DNA of 64,000 bases from an uncultured Myxococcales bacterium (lineage in GTDB: Bacteria; Myxococcota_A; UBA9042): contig CAIYBN010000041.1 in assembly GCA_903924465.1 (NCBI GenBank), forward strand, positions 1-64,000, read 5' to 3'. Below the pieces are notes generated by a model. It was not told the origin of the DNA and did not search any database. It saw nothing but the letters and a program-made list of their open reading frames with translations. Made by a program: the position numbers and the translations under genes. How positions within the stretch are numbered: the first letter of the stretch is position 1; each line of letters starts with the position of its first letter. Positions 1-9,907 of this stretch are shown piece by piece.

Positions 1-333
1 TCCCAGCGTTTCCGGGAGAAGTCCATGACATTACGGGCCGATTCACGCCAGCGGGTGGTACCTAGTTCGTGGCCGAATTCCGGCCCCATCCCGATGGCCG
101 AACTCGGCCCTCGGTGGGTGGTTTACCGTGGCCGCGGACACTTGGTGTGACGGGCCGCGCGGAACTGGTTGTGCCGCAGGCGCAGGCTTCCCAAGTCCAC
201 GATTACGGACTGGCAAACGGCTGAACCGTGTGGTTCATTGGATGCGGTTGCGGGACGCTTCGTCTGCGCGGGCGCTTGCCAGGACACTCGGCGCCGCGGG
301 ACAGTCGGGGTTTTGCCGGTGACCAGGCCGATT

Positions 334-438
334 CGTCGGGCGTAGGTCGTGATCTGTCGGGCGTAGGTCGCGATCTGTTGCCCGTTCGTCGTGACTTGTC
401 AGCCGTAGGTCGTGATCTGCGAGCCGTAGGTTTTGATC
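334..438. repeat. Five consecutive 21-nt imperfect tandem repeats (consensus ~ tgtcgggcgtaggtcgtgatc)
   Basis: Units read directly: 334-354 cgtcgggcgtaggtcgtgatc, 355-375 tgtcgggcgtaggtcgcgatc, 376-396 tgttgcccgttcgtcgtgact, 397-417 tgtcagccgtaggtcgtgatc, 418-438 tgcgagccgtaggttttgatc. Confidence 0.9.
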
Positions 439-583
439 CGTCGGATGTCGACGGGGGCAGGGAATCGGCGCTACGGACCGGGCGGAAAGCAGTGAGATCC
501 GGCTCACGGCATAGCACTTTCAAAATGCACTGAATCGGTTACGCTCCGTGGGAGGGTCCGTGCGACCGCTCTTGGGGGGAGTC

Positions 584-2710
584 ATGTTGGGAGCCATTCG
601 CGTCTGTTCTTTCGGGCTGCTTGCATCGTTGCTGTGGTGCACGCCAGCTTCTGCCGACAACCTGTTCACCAACCTCGCCGGAATGAGCTATGCCGGACTT
701 GGATCAACCCCGAGCGCGTGGACGGCGTTGCGCTTCGCCGCGCCGCCACACAAGAGCTGGGTCACTGGCATGACGCTGGCGCTGCGCAATGGCGCGCAGG
801 ACAGTGACCCGCCGCAAACGGTGATTGTCGACATGTACGAGGGGACGAATGTCTCGCCGGACGGTTCCACTTGGCCGTTGAACTTGATAGGGACGTGGTC
901 GCAAAGCTGGATTGGTCACGATCTCCCGGCGCAGATTGGCGTGAGCGTGATGCCGCCGATCCAGCTGGCTGCGAGCGGCGACTACTGGATCGTGGTACGA
1001 GCCGCGTCGGGATCGTTCATCGTCTGGGATCAGACCAATCCCATCTCCACCGAATTCACTTCGAGTTTCGGCTTCAACACCTTCGGTTTTTACCGCGATA
1101 CCGCCGGCTTTCTCGCCACGAACTGGACGACTCTGCCCGGAAACTATGCGATCTCGCTGGTTGGCAACGCCTGTGACGCGACATCGTGCATGGTCATCGC
1201 CGGATGCCCCGCGCCCGATCCGGCCATCTGCGATGATGGCATCGCGTGCACCGACGACATCTGCGACGCCGGGGCGTGTGCCCACGTACCCTCGAACCTC
1301 ACCTGCGACGACGGCAATGCCTGCACCTCGGCGGATCTGTGTGCCAGCGCGGTCTGCGCCGGGCTGCCGATTCAGTGCGCCGACGGCAATCCCTGCACGA
1401 CGGACAGCTGCGATCCGGGACTCGGATGCCTGCACGCGTTCAACGTCAACCCGTGCGATGACGGCGCGGCCTGCACGCTCAACGACGTATGCGCCGCCGG
1501 AGTGTGTGTCGGCCAGTCCAACTGCGACGACTCCAACCCGTGCACGGTGGACGCGTGCGCCAACGGCGCTTGCTCGCACATCCCGTTTCCGTTGGCATGC
1601 GACGACGGCAACGCCTGCACATCCGACGACGGCTGTGTCGGTGGAACCTGCCAGGGCGTGAGCAAGGACTGCAGCGACGGCAACGCGTGCACCGACGACC
1701 CCTGCGCGGCAACGACCGGTGTGTGCAGCCACGTGAACAATGCCGCGTCATGCGACGATGGCGACGCCTACACCGGTCAGGACGCATGCGCGGACGGTGT
1801 GTGCGCGGGCGGCCCTGTGCCCTGCGACGACGGCGACGCGTGCACCTGGGCCGATCACCTGAGTCCTGGCGGTTGCATCGGCACGGTTCCCAACTGCAGT
1901 GACGGCGACGCGTGCACTGACGATGCCTGCTCCCCGGTCACCGGATTGTGCAGTTCATCGCCCAAGCTGTGCGCGGATTCGAGCCCGTGTACGGCCGACA
2001 GCTGCGACGCGGGAACCGGCGCGTGCGTTCACGCACCCGTGCAAGGCGCATGCACGGACGGTTCACTTTGCACCGGAAACGACGCTTGCGTCGCGGGGGT
2101 CTGCGTCGGCACGGCCAAGACCTGCGTCGACGGCAACCCTTGCACACAAGACAGCTGCGAAGAGGCCAGTGGCAACTGCGTTTTTGCCGCGCTCGTCGGA
2201 AGTTGCGACGACGGCGATCCGTGCACTGAAGGCGACCACTGCGTTGCCGGGAACTGCACGCCCGGGGCCGTGCCGGCATGCGCGGACGCGAGCGGGGATG
2301 GCGGCGGCGGATCGGACGCGGGATCGGTCGACGATGTCGCACCCGACGCGGCAGAGCCAGTCGACAGCGCGCCACCCGCCGAGGACGGATCGGACGCGAA
2401 TGACGGGTCTGCGCTGGCCGACGTCGCCGCGCCAGACGTCCAGGCACCGGACGCGCCGCCACCTGGACCGGACGCAACCACGAATGTGGATTCGGCGTTA
2501 CTCGACGCGGCACCGGACGCAGCTGCTGGTGACACCTCCGAAGACGCGACCGGAGATCTGCAAGCGCCGGCCAGCGACAGCCTGAGCAGCACGACGTCCT
2601 GTCAGGCCGGATCAACGGCAAGCGGCGATGCCCCGTGGGTGTTGCTGGCTTCGGCGATGGCCGGTGTACTGGCTAGGCGGCGATCGACAGGATGGCGGCG
2701 TCTTGCGTGA
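584..2710 (+). CDS. Secreted/cell-surface Cys-rich repeat protein with N-terminal choice-anchor-like domain and MYXO-CTERM-like C-terminus
   Basis: Signal peptide MLGAIRVCSFGLLASLLWCTPASA; many CDDGNACTxxDxC repeats; D/A-rich linker; C-term SCQAGSTASGDAPWVLLASAMAGVLARRR (Cys, hydrophobic stretch, Arg cluster). Confidence 0.8.
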   Translation: MLGAIRVCSFGLLASLLWCTPASADNLFTNLAGMSYAGLGSTPSAWTALRFAAPPHKSWVTGMTLALRNGAQDSDPPQTVIVDMYEGTNVSPDGSTWPLNLIGTWSQSWIGHDLPAQIGVSVMPPIQLAASGDYWIVVRAASGSFIVWDQTNPISTEFTSSFGFNTFGFYRDTAGFLATNWTTLPGNYAISLVGNACDATSCMVIAGCPAPDPAICDDGIACTDDICDAGACAHVPSNLTCDDGNACTSADLCASAVCAGLPIQCADGNPCTTDSCDPGLGCLHAFNVNPCDDGAACTLNDVCAAGVCVGQSNCDDSNPCTVDACANGACSHIPFPLACDDGNACTSDDGCVGGTCQGVSKDCSDGNACTDDPCAATTGVCSHVNNAASCDDGDAYTGQDACADGVCAGGPVPCDDGDACTWADHLSPGGCIGTVPNCSDGDACTDDACSPVTGLCSSSPKLCADSSPCTADSCDAGTGACVHAPVQGACTDGSLCTGNDACVAGVCVGTAKTCVDGNPCTQDSCEEASGNCVFAALVGSCDDGDPCTEGDHCVAGNCTPGAVPACADASGDGGGGSDAGSVDDVAPDAAEPVDSAPPAEDGSDANDGSALADVAAPDVQAPDAPPPGPDATTNVDSALLDAAPDAAAGDTSEDATGDLQAPASDSLSSTTSCQAGSTASGDAPWVLLASAMAGVLARRRSTGWRRLA

Positions 2711-2840
2711 GTTTGGCGTGGGCGGGTTGCGACATGTCGCTGTCGGCGCCTGTCAGCCCGGATTGACCGCTGCCGTGAGCGGGTTGACGCGCTGCTCGCG
2801 AGGCGCACAAGACCGCATCCCCTGTGGATCCATTCACCCT

Positions 2841-3282
2841 ATGAGGCCACTGCTGGGAACCCGTTTCACTTGTCTCCTGGCCCTCGCGGTGCGCACCGGC
2901 TGCCCGAGCAGCGCGGCCAACCCGGATCCGGATCCGTCCATCGAGCGCAGCGGGCCCTACGATCCGGACCGCGCTACGGCGGCGTGCCAGGACTTGCGGC
3001 AAAAATCCTGCCAGGCGGTTGAGGACTGCGCCGAAAAAGGACGCCGCAGCCGTCGCCAAGTGCGTCAGCGACTTGGACACCACCGAAGGCACCTGCGCGA
3101 GCATCGTCAAGGGCAACGTGTGCACAGCCAAATCCGGTTCGGCGATCGAGGCGTGCGCGAAGAAAGTGGGGAACGAGACCTGCACGGACCTCTGCGGCAA
3201 GCCAGTCAATGGCTTTCAGTACTGCTCGGCCGGGACTTGCGCGTTTGTGTGTATGAAGTACGCAACCTCCCAGGTGCCGTAG
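2841..3282 (+). pseudogene. Small Cys-containing lipoprotein-like gene split by a +1 frameshift at ~3033-3040
   Basis: Frame from 2841 (MRPLLGTRFTCLLALAVRTGC...SCQAVEDCAEK) is continued in a different frame by 3019..3282 (DAAAVAKCVSDLDTTEGTC...); junction gaaaaagg. Confidence 0.55.
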
Positions 3283-3479
3283 GACCGCACCGGTTGCCAC
3301 AGTGCGGCCGTGAGTGCAGCGATGCGCCGGAATCGCCCAAGGAGACCACGCGCGGTTCGGGCCTTGACGGGGGTGCCGGGCCGGCCGAGACTGACCGTGA
3401 GGCGTGGCGATGGACGTGACAAACGTGCCTGAAGTCGAAGAGGAATGGACCCCGTTTGTGGGTGTCTGAAGGCTGAACC

Positions 3480-5117
3480 ATGGGCAGAGCGTGGCGATTC
3501 CTTGGACCCGGCTGCGCACTGCTTCTCGCGTGCGGCGGTCCGATTGCGACCGGCGACACCGACGCGACTTGGGTAACCGACACATGCTTGGACGTGTGCG
3601 CACAGATTCCGCCAGGCGGCGTGTGCGGCGGCTGCTGCCAAGGCTGCATCGGCGGCAGTTGTGTCAACGGGTTTTGCGTTGCAAACACCGAGGACATTCA
3701 GGTAGTTCCTGACATCACCGTCGCTCAGGACGGTCCGCCGGACATGTATTGCCAGGACGTCTGCGCGCCGATCGCGATCGGCGGCAGCTGCGGCGGCTGT
3801 TGCACCAACTGCATCGGCAGCGCGTGCATCGACGGACTCTGCGGTGGGATCGACCTGGACGTGGTCGTCGCGGACGTGCCCGACGCGGCGACAGCCACGT
3901 GCGTGGAGCTCGGCTGCGGCGTGGCCAAGAACCCGCAGTGCATCTACAAGGCCTGCAACCCGCAGACCGGCTTGTGCGAGTTCCAGCCCTTCACCGCCCC
4001 CTGCGACGACGGCAGCCCTTGCACGACCGGCGAGTCCTGCTGGGATGGGAGCTGCGTTGGCGGTACCGCGACGCCTTGCGACGACGGCAACGGCTGCACC
4101 GCCGACAGCTGCGATCCCGGTGCCGGCGGCTGCGTGCACCTGAGCCTCGACGGGACGCCGTGTGACGACGGTCAAGCCTGCACGCTCGCGGACGCGTGCA
4201 CCGCCAGCGCCTGCGTGGGCACGGCCAAAGTCTGCGACGACGGCCTGGCGTGCACCGAGGATTCCTGTCAACCGAGCCTCGGTGAATGCAGCCACATGCC
4301 GCTGGCCAACTGCAGCACGCCCTGCACCAACGCCGCGACCTGTGACGACGGCAGCCCAGCCACAAAAGACCTCTGCGTCAGCGGCTTGTGCGTCCACAGC
4401 AGTCTCGCCAGCGAATGCGTGCTCGGCAGCGAGTGCGACGACGGGGACGTATGCAGCAAGGACGAATGTGTGATCGACAAGGCCTGGCCGATTGGCGTGT
4501 GCGGGCATACAGCCGTCGCGGGCTGCTGCACCAGCAACGATGCGGACATGCTGGCCAAACAGTGCGGCACGGCAAAGTGCGGTACGTTCAGCTGCGATCT
4601 CGCGACGGACAGCTGCATCTACGCGAAGTCCGCCGATCTGCTGTGCTGCGACGATGACGCGCAGTGCGCGAAGAACTTCCCGAACGCGGGCTGCACGTTC
4701 TTCTACTGCGCAGCCAACACGTGCGTACAGTCGCCCAAGCAGCCAGGATGCTGCACGAGCGACGCGGATTGCCCCGTCCTGGCCGGCGAACCGCCCTGCC
4801 CGTTCCCGGAGACCGGCAAGTGCCCGCTCATTCAAGGGTTATCGACAGGCTGGTGCCAATACAGCCTAACCACCAGCGCTGGCTGCGACGGCTGCTGGTC
4901 CGACGGCGAGTGCAACGACGGCGATTGCGCTACGGCCGATCACTGCAATGGACCCGGCTCGTACTCCTGTAGCCACCCGCTCATCGACGGTTTCTGCAAA
5001 ACCGCGAGCGACTGCGTTGACGGCAACCCCTGCACATTCGACACCTGCGGCGCGCCAGGCGCGGCCTGCCCGACGATCGGCAGTTGCGTCCACAGCTTCA
5101 AGCCGGGCTGCTCGTGA
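3480..5117 (+). CDS. Cys-rich repeat lipoprotein
   Basis: Lipobox-like MGRAWRFLGPGCALLLACGG; repeated CDDGxxCTxxxxC units. Confidence 0.8.
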   Translation: MGRAWRFLGPGCALLLACGGPIATGDTDATWVTDTCLDVCAQIPPGGVCGGCCQGCIGGSCVNGFCVANTEDIQVVPDITVAQDGPPDMYCQDVCAPIAIGGSCGGCCTNCIGSACIDGLCGGIDLDVVVADVPDAATATCVELGCGVAKNPQCIYKACNPQTGLCEFQPFTAPCDDGSPCTTGESCWDGSCVGGTATPCDDGNGCTADSCDPGAGGCVHLSLDGTPCDDGQACTLADACTASACVGTAKVCDDGLACTEDSCQPSLGECSHMPLANCSTPCTNAATCDDGSPATKDLCVSGLCVHSSLASECVLGSECDDGDVCSKDECVIDKAWPIGVCGHTAVAGCCTSNDADMLAKQCGTAKCGTFSCDLATDSCIYAKSADLLCCDDDAQCAKNFPNAGCTFFYCAANTCVQSPKQPGCCTSDADCPVLAGEPPCPFPETGKCPLIQGLSTGWCQYSLTTSAGCDGCWSDGECNDGDCATADHCNGPGSYSCSHPLIDGFCKTASDCVDGNPCTFDTCGAPGAACPTIGSCVHSFKPGCS

Positions 5118-5417
5118 GGGCACCAAATCGGATCCACTCGACACTCGGATTCTGGCCGGTGGGCGCCTTTCGCCGTTGCTGGATCGCCAGGCCCGCACAC
5201 GGAAGTGCGCAATCCCCATACAAACGCCGCTCGAAGCGCACTGCCGCGGGCCTCTGACAGCGCCGTCCTGTGGTACGCGTCCCGAGTCCACCCGCACGCC
5301 GTCCCAAACCACCCCGCCGCCCAGAATCCACCACCGATTCTTCCGCGGACGCACCCCTTGCCGCCGCGCCGCCGCCATCGCATCATCCGCCTGCGGCCCC
5401 ACCGCACGAGGCACCCC

Positions 5418-6593
5418 GTGTCGCTCCCGCCGTTCCAGAGCCCGTTCCAGCCTTGCCGCGATTGTCACGCCTGGGTGGATTTGCGCGCCGAGCACTGCCC
5501 GATCTGCGGCATCGTCTGGCCGACCTCGCGTTGGCTGACGCTGCGCCAGGACAGTGGCCTCGCGTGGCGCGATCTGGCGGCGGGTATCGGCGCGCTGTCG
5601 GGCATCGCGGGCGGTTTTATGCTGTGGCAGTTCTGGCAGCAGTCGATTCGTTACGGCATGCCGGGGCCGCTGCGGCTGGCGTTCGTGCTCGGCAGTACCG
5701 CGACCGCCTACGCGCTGGGTCGCGCCTTGACGTCGCCCCGCGTGGCGTTCTTTCTCGGCTGTGGCGCCATGGCGCTGGCGATGCCCGCGGCGCTGCATTC
5801 CCAGCGGCTGCTGACCTTTCCCGACGGCATCATCGGCACGGCGATGACGCTTGGCCTGGGCGGCGTGGGCTGGCTGCTGGGGCGCTTCTTTGGCCCGGCC
5901 GTCGCGGCGCAGAACTGGGAGTGCCGCCAGCCGCGCAACGTCCGCGAGACGCTCAGCACGCTGGAGCAGCGGTTGCACGAGCTGCGCGCGTCGCGCGAGA
6001 AGATGCGGATGCTCGGGCTGCGTCTGTCCCAGCAGCTCCCCGGCGGCGCGCAGCACCCAGCGCTGGCGACCCTGCGGACCGCCGTGCAAGCGACGGAAAC
6101 GCAGTACCACAGCCACGTGATTCACGCCTGGCAGATGACGACGGCGATCTGGCAGAACCAGGCCCAGCCGGTGCTGGCGCAATGGCGGCATCTGGACGCG
6201 CCGGAGTGCGAGACGGCCGGTGCGACTCTGGACAAGATGACCCAGGATGGCGAGAAGCTGCTCCAGACGTGGCAGGAGGCGCCGGAAGCGGAAGATCCGC
6301 GCGGCCAGCGGGCCTTGCAACAGCTGCAGCGGTTGATCGCGGCGGTAGCGCATCTGCGGCAGGCCGTGCTGCTGCGCCAGGCGACCGCGCTGGCTCAAGC
6401 CACGCCCGGCATGCATGAGGCGTTTGACACCGGTGTGATGCCCGGGGACGCGCTGAGCCAAATCGACGAGTTGCGCCAGGGCGCGCGCTTGTTGGACTTG
6501 TCCGGTGCGGCGACGGAGCTGGCCGCGGAGAATGAACGGATCCGCGTGGAGCAGGCGGCGATCTTGGAAGTGGAGAAGCTGGTCGGGAATTGA
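5418..6593 (+). CDS. Zinc-ribbon N-terminus membrane/coiled-coil protein
   Basis: CRDC...CPIC zinc ribbon then hydrophobic segments and Q/R-rich helical region; GTG start at 5418 preceded by GAGG; ORF open from 5205. Confidence 0.6.
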   Translation: MSLPPFQSPFQPCRDCHAWVDLRAEHCPICGIVWPTSRWLTLRQDSGLAWRDLAAGIGALSGIAGGFMLWQFWQQSIRYGMPGPLRLAFVLGSTATAYALGRALTSPRVAFFLGCGAMALAMPAALHSQRLLTFPDGIIGTAMTLGLGGVGWLLGRFFGPAVAAQNWECRQPRNVRETLSTLEQRLHELRASREKMRMLGLRLSQQLPGGAQHPALATLRTAVQATETQYHSHVIHAWQMTTAIWQNQAQPVLAQWRHLDAPECETAGATLDKMTQDGEKLLQTWQEAPEAEDPRGQRALQQLQRLIAAVAHLRQAVLLRQATALAQATPGMHEAFDTGVMPGDALSQIDELRQGARLLDLSGAATELAAENERIRVEQAAILEVEKLVGN

Positions 6594-6923
6594 GGCGCGC
6601 GGTGGAGGCCGCTCCATCGCTTCAACGTCATCCAGCCGCGGCCCGCGTCACCGCGCAGCCATCGGCCCAAGGGGTGACCTCAGCATCGCCAGGACCTCGT
6701 CGTCCGCCACGGCGGCAAAGTCCTGATACAGCCGCGGTGGGAAGTGAGGGCCCGTGCCCAGTTACAGCCGTGTGTCGCCGGGCGTGTCGCGCAGCGGGCG
6801 CACTTGGCGACCCAGCGACAAGCATCCCACACGACTGGGTGTTGCTGCACGGCGCCTGAGGTCGCGAACCGCGCACGCCAAGGCTTTCTGGAGTCGATTC
6901 GCCTCGGATGCGCGGTTGCCGGG

Positions 6924-7910
6924 CTACTGCCCCGCCTCGGCCTTCGCCGCTTGCAGCAACTCCAAATACCGCGGATTTTGCGGATCCAGCTTCACGGCCT
7001 TCTGCAGGTACAGCACGCGCAGCTGCACCTTCTCCGCTTTCTGCGCCAGGCCCGCCAGTCGCGACGCTTCGGCCTGTTCCGGCGTGACGTTGACCATGTC
7101 CGTCGCGGCCTCTTCCAGTTGCGGATACTTCAACGGCCGCAGGCGCGTCAGCTGTTTACGCAGCGCCATCGCGTCGGCGTTCTTTTTGTCCGGCCCGGCC
7201 AGCCACGCGGTCTCAATCGACGAGAACGCCCTGCCCTCCAGTTCGCCAATCGCCTGCCGCACCGCCGCCTGCTGCGCCGTCTGTTCCACCGGTTGCAGAC
7301 CTTCCGACAGCGGCAACCGCGCCAGATGCGCCGCCGCCCGCTCTTCCAGCGCCGCCACGGACAGCGCCGCCCGGCGTGTTTCGCCCAGCGCGCCAAAGGA
7401 CCGCACGGCGTCGAGATCGGCAAAGAGCCCGCCTTGGCGGACCGAGTCGGGCGAATTCGCCGCGCGCGGACCGATCAACTGCATCAGGAAGGCATCCAGC
7501 TCTGCGTTGCGCTCGGCGATCGCGGCCGGCGGCGGCAATTGCGGCGTCGTCCGCACGCTCAGGTCTGCCGCGACCGCTATCGGCTGTGTCAACAGACGCC
7601 ACGTCGCTTCCGCCGCGAGGTGGGCCTCCGGTCCGCCGTTGCGCTCAAAATGGTGCTTGTCAAACCAGTGCCGGGCGCGTTTCCAGAGTGCTGTAGCCGC
7701 CGCCACGTGTTTTTGCTCCTCCTCCAACCGTCCCAGCCGCTGCATCGCTTTCGCGACATCGCCGCCCAGCCCGCGGTCGTCTTCGTGGGCAGCAATGTAG
7801 GCAGTCAAATCGGCCACTTCCTGACCAGGACCGATACCCGATTGCGCCGCGCCAACACGCGGCAGCACCAGCAGGAGGAACAATCCGAACGCGACAAGCT
7901 GACGATGCAT
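6924..7910 (-). CDS. Secreted helical/TPR-like hypothetical protein
   Basis: Signal peptide MHRQLVAFGLFLLLVLPRVGAAQ; alpha-helical repeats; C-term LQKAVKLDPQNPRYLELLQAAKAEAGQ TPR-like. Confidence 0.65.
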   Translation of the reverse strand: MHRQLVAFGLFLLLVLPRVGAAQSGIGPGQEVADLTAYIAAHEDDRGLGGDVAKAMQRLGRLEEEQKHVAAATALWKRARHWFDKHHFERNGGPEAHLAAEATWRLLTQPIAVAADLSVRTTPQLPPPAAIAERNAELDAFLMQLIGPRAANSPDSVRQGGLFADLDAVRSFGALGETRRAALSVAALEERAAAHLARLPLSEGLQPVEQTAQQAAVRQAIGELEGRAFSSIETAWLAGPDKKNADAMALRKQLTRLRPLKYPQLEEAATDMVNVTPEQAEASRLAGLAQKAEKVQLRVLYLQKAVKLDPQNPRYLELLQAAKAEAGQ

Positions 7911-8044
7911 GGGACCCTCGACGGCGTAAGCCGCTGCTTGATCTGACGACAAATCCGCCTGCGGTCAAGTCTTTGACGCGCCGTTGGTCGTTGCCCAGGC
8001 CGCCCGTGCCAAGTTGCACGCTTGCCGGCGCGCGGCTTGGTCCC

Positions 8045-8203
8045 TTACCGTGCACTCTCCTCGGCTTCCCGCCGCGCCCGCCGTTGCGCCACGCGCCGCT
8101 CTTCCTCTTGTTCGGCCAGCAGCAACTTGCGCCCGATCACGTAGCCGATTGCCGCGCCCGCCAGCACCACGGCCGGAATGAAGAAAAGGTGCGCTGACGT
8201 CAT
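8045..8203 (-). CDS. 52-aa single-TM small protein in ccm cluster
   Basis: MTSAHLFFIPAVVLAGAAIGYVIGRKLLLAEQEEERRVAQRRARREAEESAR; ATG overlaps the stop of the upstream CcmD-like gene (ATGA). Confidence 0.6.
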   Translation of the reverse strand: MTSAHLFFIPAVVLAGAAIGYVIGRKLLLAEQEEERRVAQRRARREAEESAR

Positions 8204-8442
8204 GGCTTGCCATCCAGACGATCTTCCAGCGCCCGCAGCTCCGTTTCCAGCCGTGCCTGCTTGAGCGCCGTCGTTGCGACAAAGATGGCGAGCACCAGCC
8301 ACATCACGAAATACGCGACGATGAGCAGCAGGCCACCGGACACCGGCTCTTCCTTGAAGCGGTTGAGGTCCTCCGGCTGCGCATCGGCGTAGGCCAGCAG
8401 CGGGAGCAGGAATGCCGCGCCGGCGGCCAGGAAACGGGTCAT
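8200..8442 (-). CDS. ccmD: CcmD-family-like small protein
   Basis: Signal peptide plus GGLLLIVAYFVMWLVLAIFVATTALKQARLETELRALEDRL; directly after ccmC. Confidence 0.55.
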   Translation of the reverse strand: MTRFLAAGAAFLLPLLAYADAQPEDLNRFKEEPVSGGLLLIVAYFVMWLVLAIFVATTALKQARLETELRALEDRLDGKP

Positions 8443-9161
8443 GTTGAACCTCCCACGCGTGTGCGCCGCACGTCCTGCGCCGAAACTTCCAAACGCAGAA
8501 AGGCAATCCGTTGCTCCAGCCGCAACACGCGATACCGCAGCGTCCACAGCGTTACGGCCAGCACCAGGATGGCCACCACCGCGACGCGAAATGTCAGTTG
8601 CATACCCGCGCTTTGGATGCCGCCGCCGCTCAAGACCATCGGGTGCGTACCGCCCCATTTTTCCACCGCGACGTGAATCAGCCAGGCGATCGGCGCTGCC
8701 AGCGAAGCAAGCGCTGCGGCAATCTTGCGTCCCGTACCATCGGGCGCTGTCTGGCGAATTCCCAGCACGGCCGCCGCGAGCAGCAGCAGCAGCAGCGTCA
8801 AGGTCAGGCGCGGCTCCCAGGTCCACCACGCGCCCCACGACTTGCGCGCCCACAGCGGCCCTGATGTGAGCACCATCACGGCGAACGCTAGCCCGGTTTG
8901 GATGGCGGATTGCGCCAGCGCGTCGGTGCGTTCGGTTGGCGCGAACAGGTCGACCAACGACAGGAGCGAGCCGCACGACAGGCAGAGCATCATCGCGATA
9001 GCGGCCGCCACGTGGAAGTAGAAGATCTTCTGGACAATCCCCAGCGTGACGTCCGGTTTGGCAACAAATGCGATGCAATAGAGCGCGGCGAAGACGAGCA
9101 ACGTCGCCACGCCGAGCAAGGTGAGCAGGCCGGTCGGGCGGATGGTGGTGCGATGGGCCAT
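8439..9161 (-). CDS. ccmC: Heme exporter protein CcmC
   Basis: Six-TM protein with tryptophan-rich WGAWWTWEPRLT motif typical of CcmC. Confidence 0.92.
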   Translation of the reverse strand: MAHRTTIRPTGLLTLLGVATLLVFAALYCIAFVAKPDVTLGIVQKIFYFHVAAAIAMMLCLSCGSLLSLVDLFAPTERTDALAQSAIQTGLAFAVMVLTSGPLWARKSWGAWWTWEPRLTLTLLLLLLAAAVLGIRQTAPDGTGRKIAAALASLAAPIAWLIHVAVEKWGGTHPMVLSGGGIQSAGMQLTFRVAVVAILVLAVTLWTLRYRVLRLEQRIAFLRLEVSAQDVRRTRVGGST

Positions 9162-9235
9162 GGCTGCTGCGTCTGGGTCGAGGAACCCGCGAGAACACGG
9201 TAGCAAACAGGGGGCGATTTGGCCACGACGTTCGC

Positions 9236-9907
9236 CTATGGCTCAACGACCCGCGCGTGCAGCCAAGGTGCCGCGACCAACACGAGGGCATCGTAGCCGA
9301 GCATCAGCCCGAGCCAACCGTCCAGCGCTTCCGCCGGAGCGCCCGCCTGCGTCAACGCCGTGATCCGCACACCGGCGATGAGCAACGGCGCCAGCAGCGG
9401 GTAGAGCACGAGCGGCAGCAGCACTTCGCGCAGCCGCACATGGACAAGCAGCGCCGCGACCAGCGCGCCGAGCACCGACTGCCCCACGAGACCCAGCGCC
9501 AAAGCGGTCAGCACGAGGCCCGGATGGGCCAGGCGCGCGTCGAAGAACACGAGCACAACGGGCAGCAGGAGGAGCGTCGTCACGCCGGAAAACAGGAGTT
9601 GCAGCAGGGCTTTGGACAGCAGCAGCGGGTGCGGCCCCGCGCGCGTGCGCTGCACCAACGCGAGCGCGCCGCCTTCCTCCTCCGCGGCAAACAACCGCAA
9701 CAGGCCCACGGTTCCGGAAAACAGCAGCGTCACCCACAGCACGCCGGGCACCTGTGCCGCCGCCGCCTCCCCTTCGCGCAGGAAGCTGAAGGCAAAAACG
9801 ACGACGCAAAGCAGCGCGAAGAGCAGCATGAAGCCAAAGACTTCCCGCGAACGCGACGCGACGCGCAGGTCCTTTTGCAGCAGCAGCCAGGTCAGTCGCC
9901 AGAGCAT
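9236..9907 (-). CDS. ccmB: Heme exporter protein CcmB
   Basis: MLWRLTWLLLQKDLRVASRSREVFGFMLLFALL; FSGTVGLLRLFAAEEE; position between ccmA and ccmC. Confidence 0.9.
   Translation of the reverse strand: MLWRLTWLLLQKDLRVASRSREVFGFMLLFALLCVVVFAFSFLREGEAAAAQVPGVLWVTLLFSGTVGLLRLFAAEEEGGALALVQRTRAGPHPLLLSKALLQLLFSGVTTLLLLPVVLVFFDARLAHPGLVLTALALGLVGQSVLGALVAALLVHVRLREVLLPLVLYPLLAPLLIAGVRITALTQAGAPAEALDGWLGLMLGYDALVLVAAPWLHARVVEP

Noticed and set aside
334-438. CRISPR array candidate
   Set aside because: 21-nt units are directly adjacent with no spacers; no cas genes in the window. It is a simple tandem repeat
3216-4835. 539-aa - strand ORF rich in Ala/Val
   Set aside because: Antisense to a well-supported Cys-rich lipoprotein; no start/RBS or domain evidence
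4866-6617. 583-aa ORF on - strand
   Set aside because: Antisense to the zinc-ribbon protein; Arg/Gln-rich, no motifs
6594-6923. Possible gene remnant on - strand (HFPPRLYQDFAAVADDEVLAMLRSPLGPMAAR*)
   Set aside because: Short, interrupted by stops, no recognisable family; left as unassigned intergenic sequence
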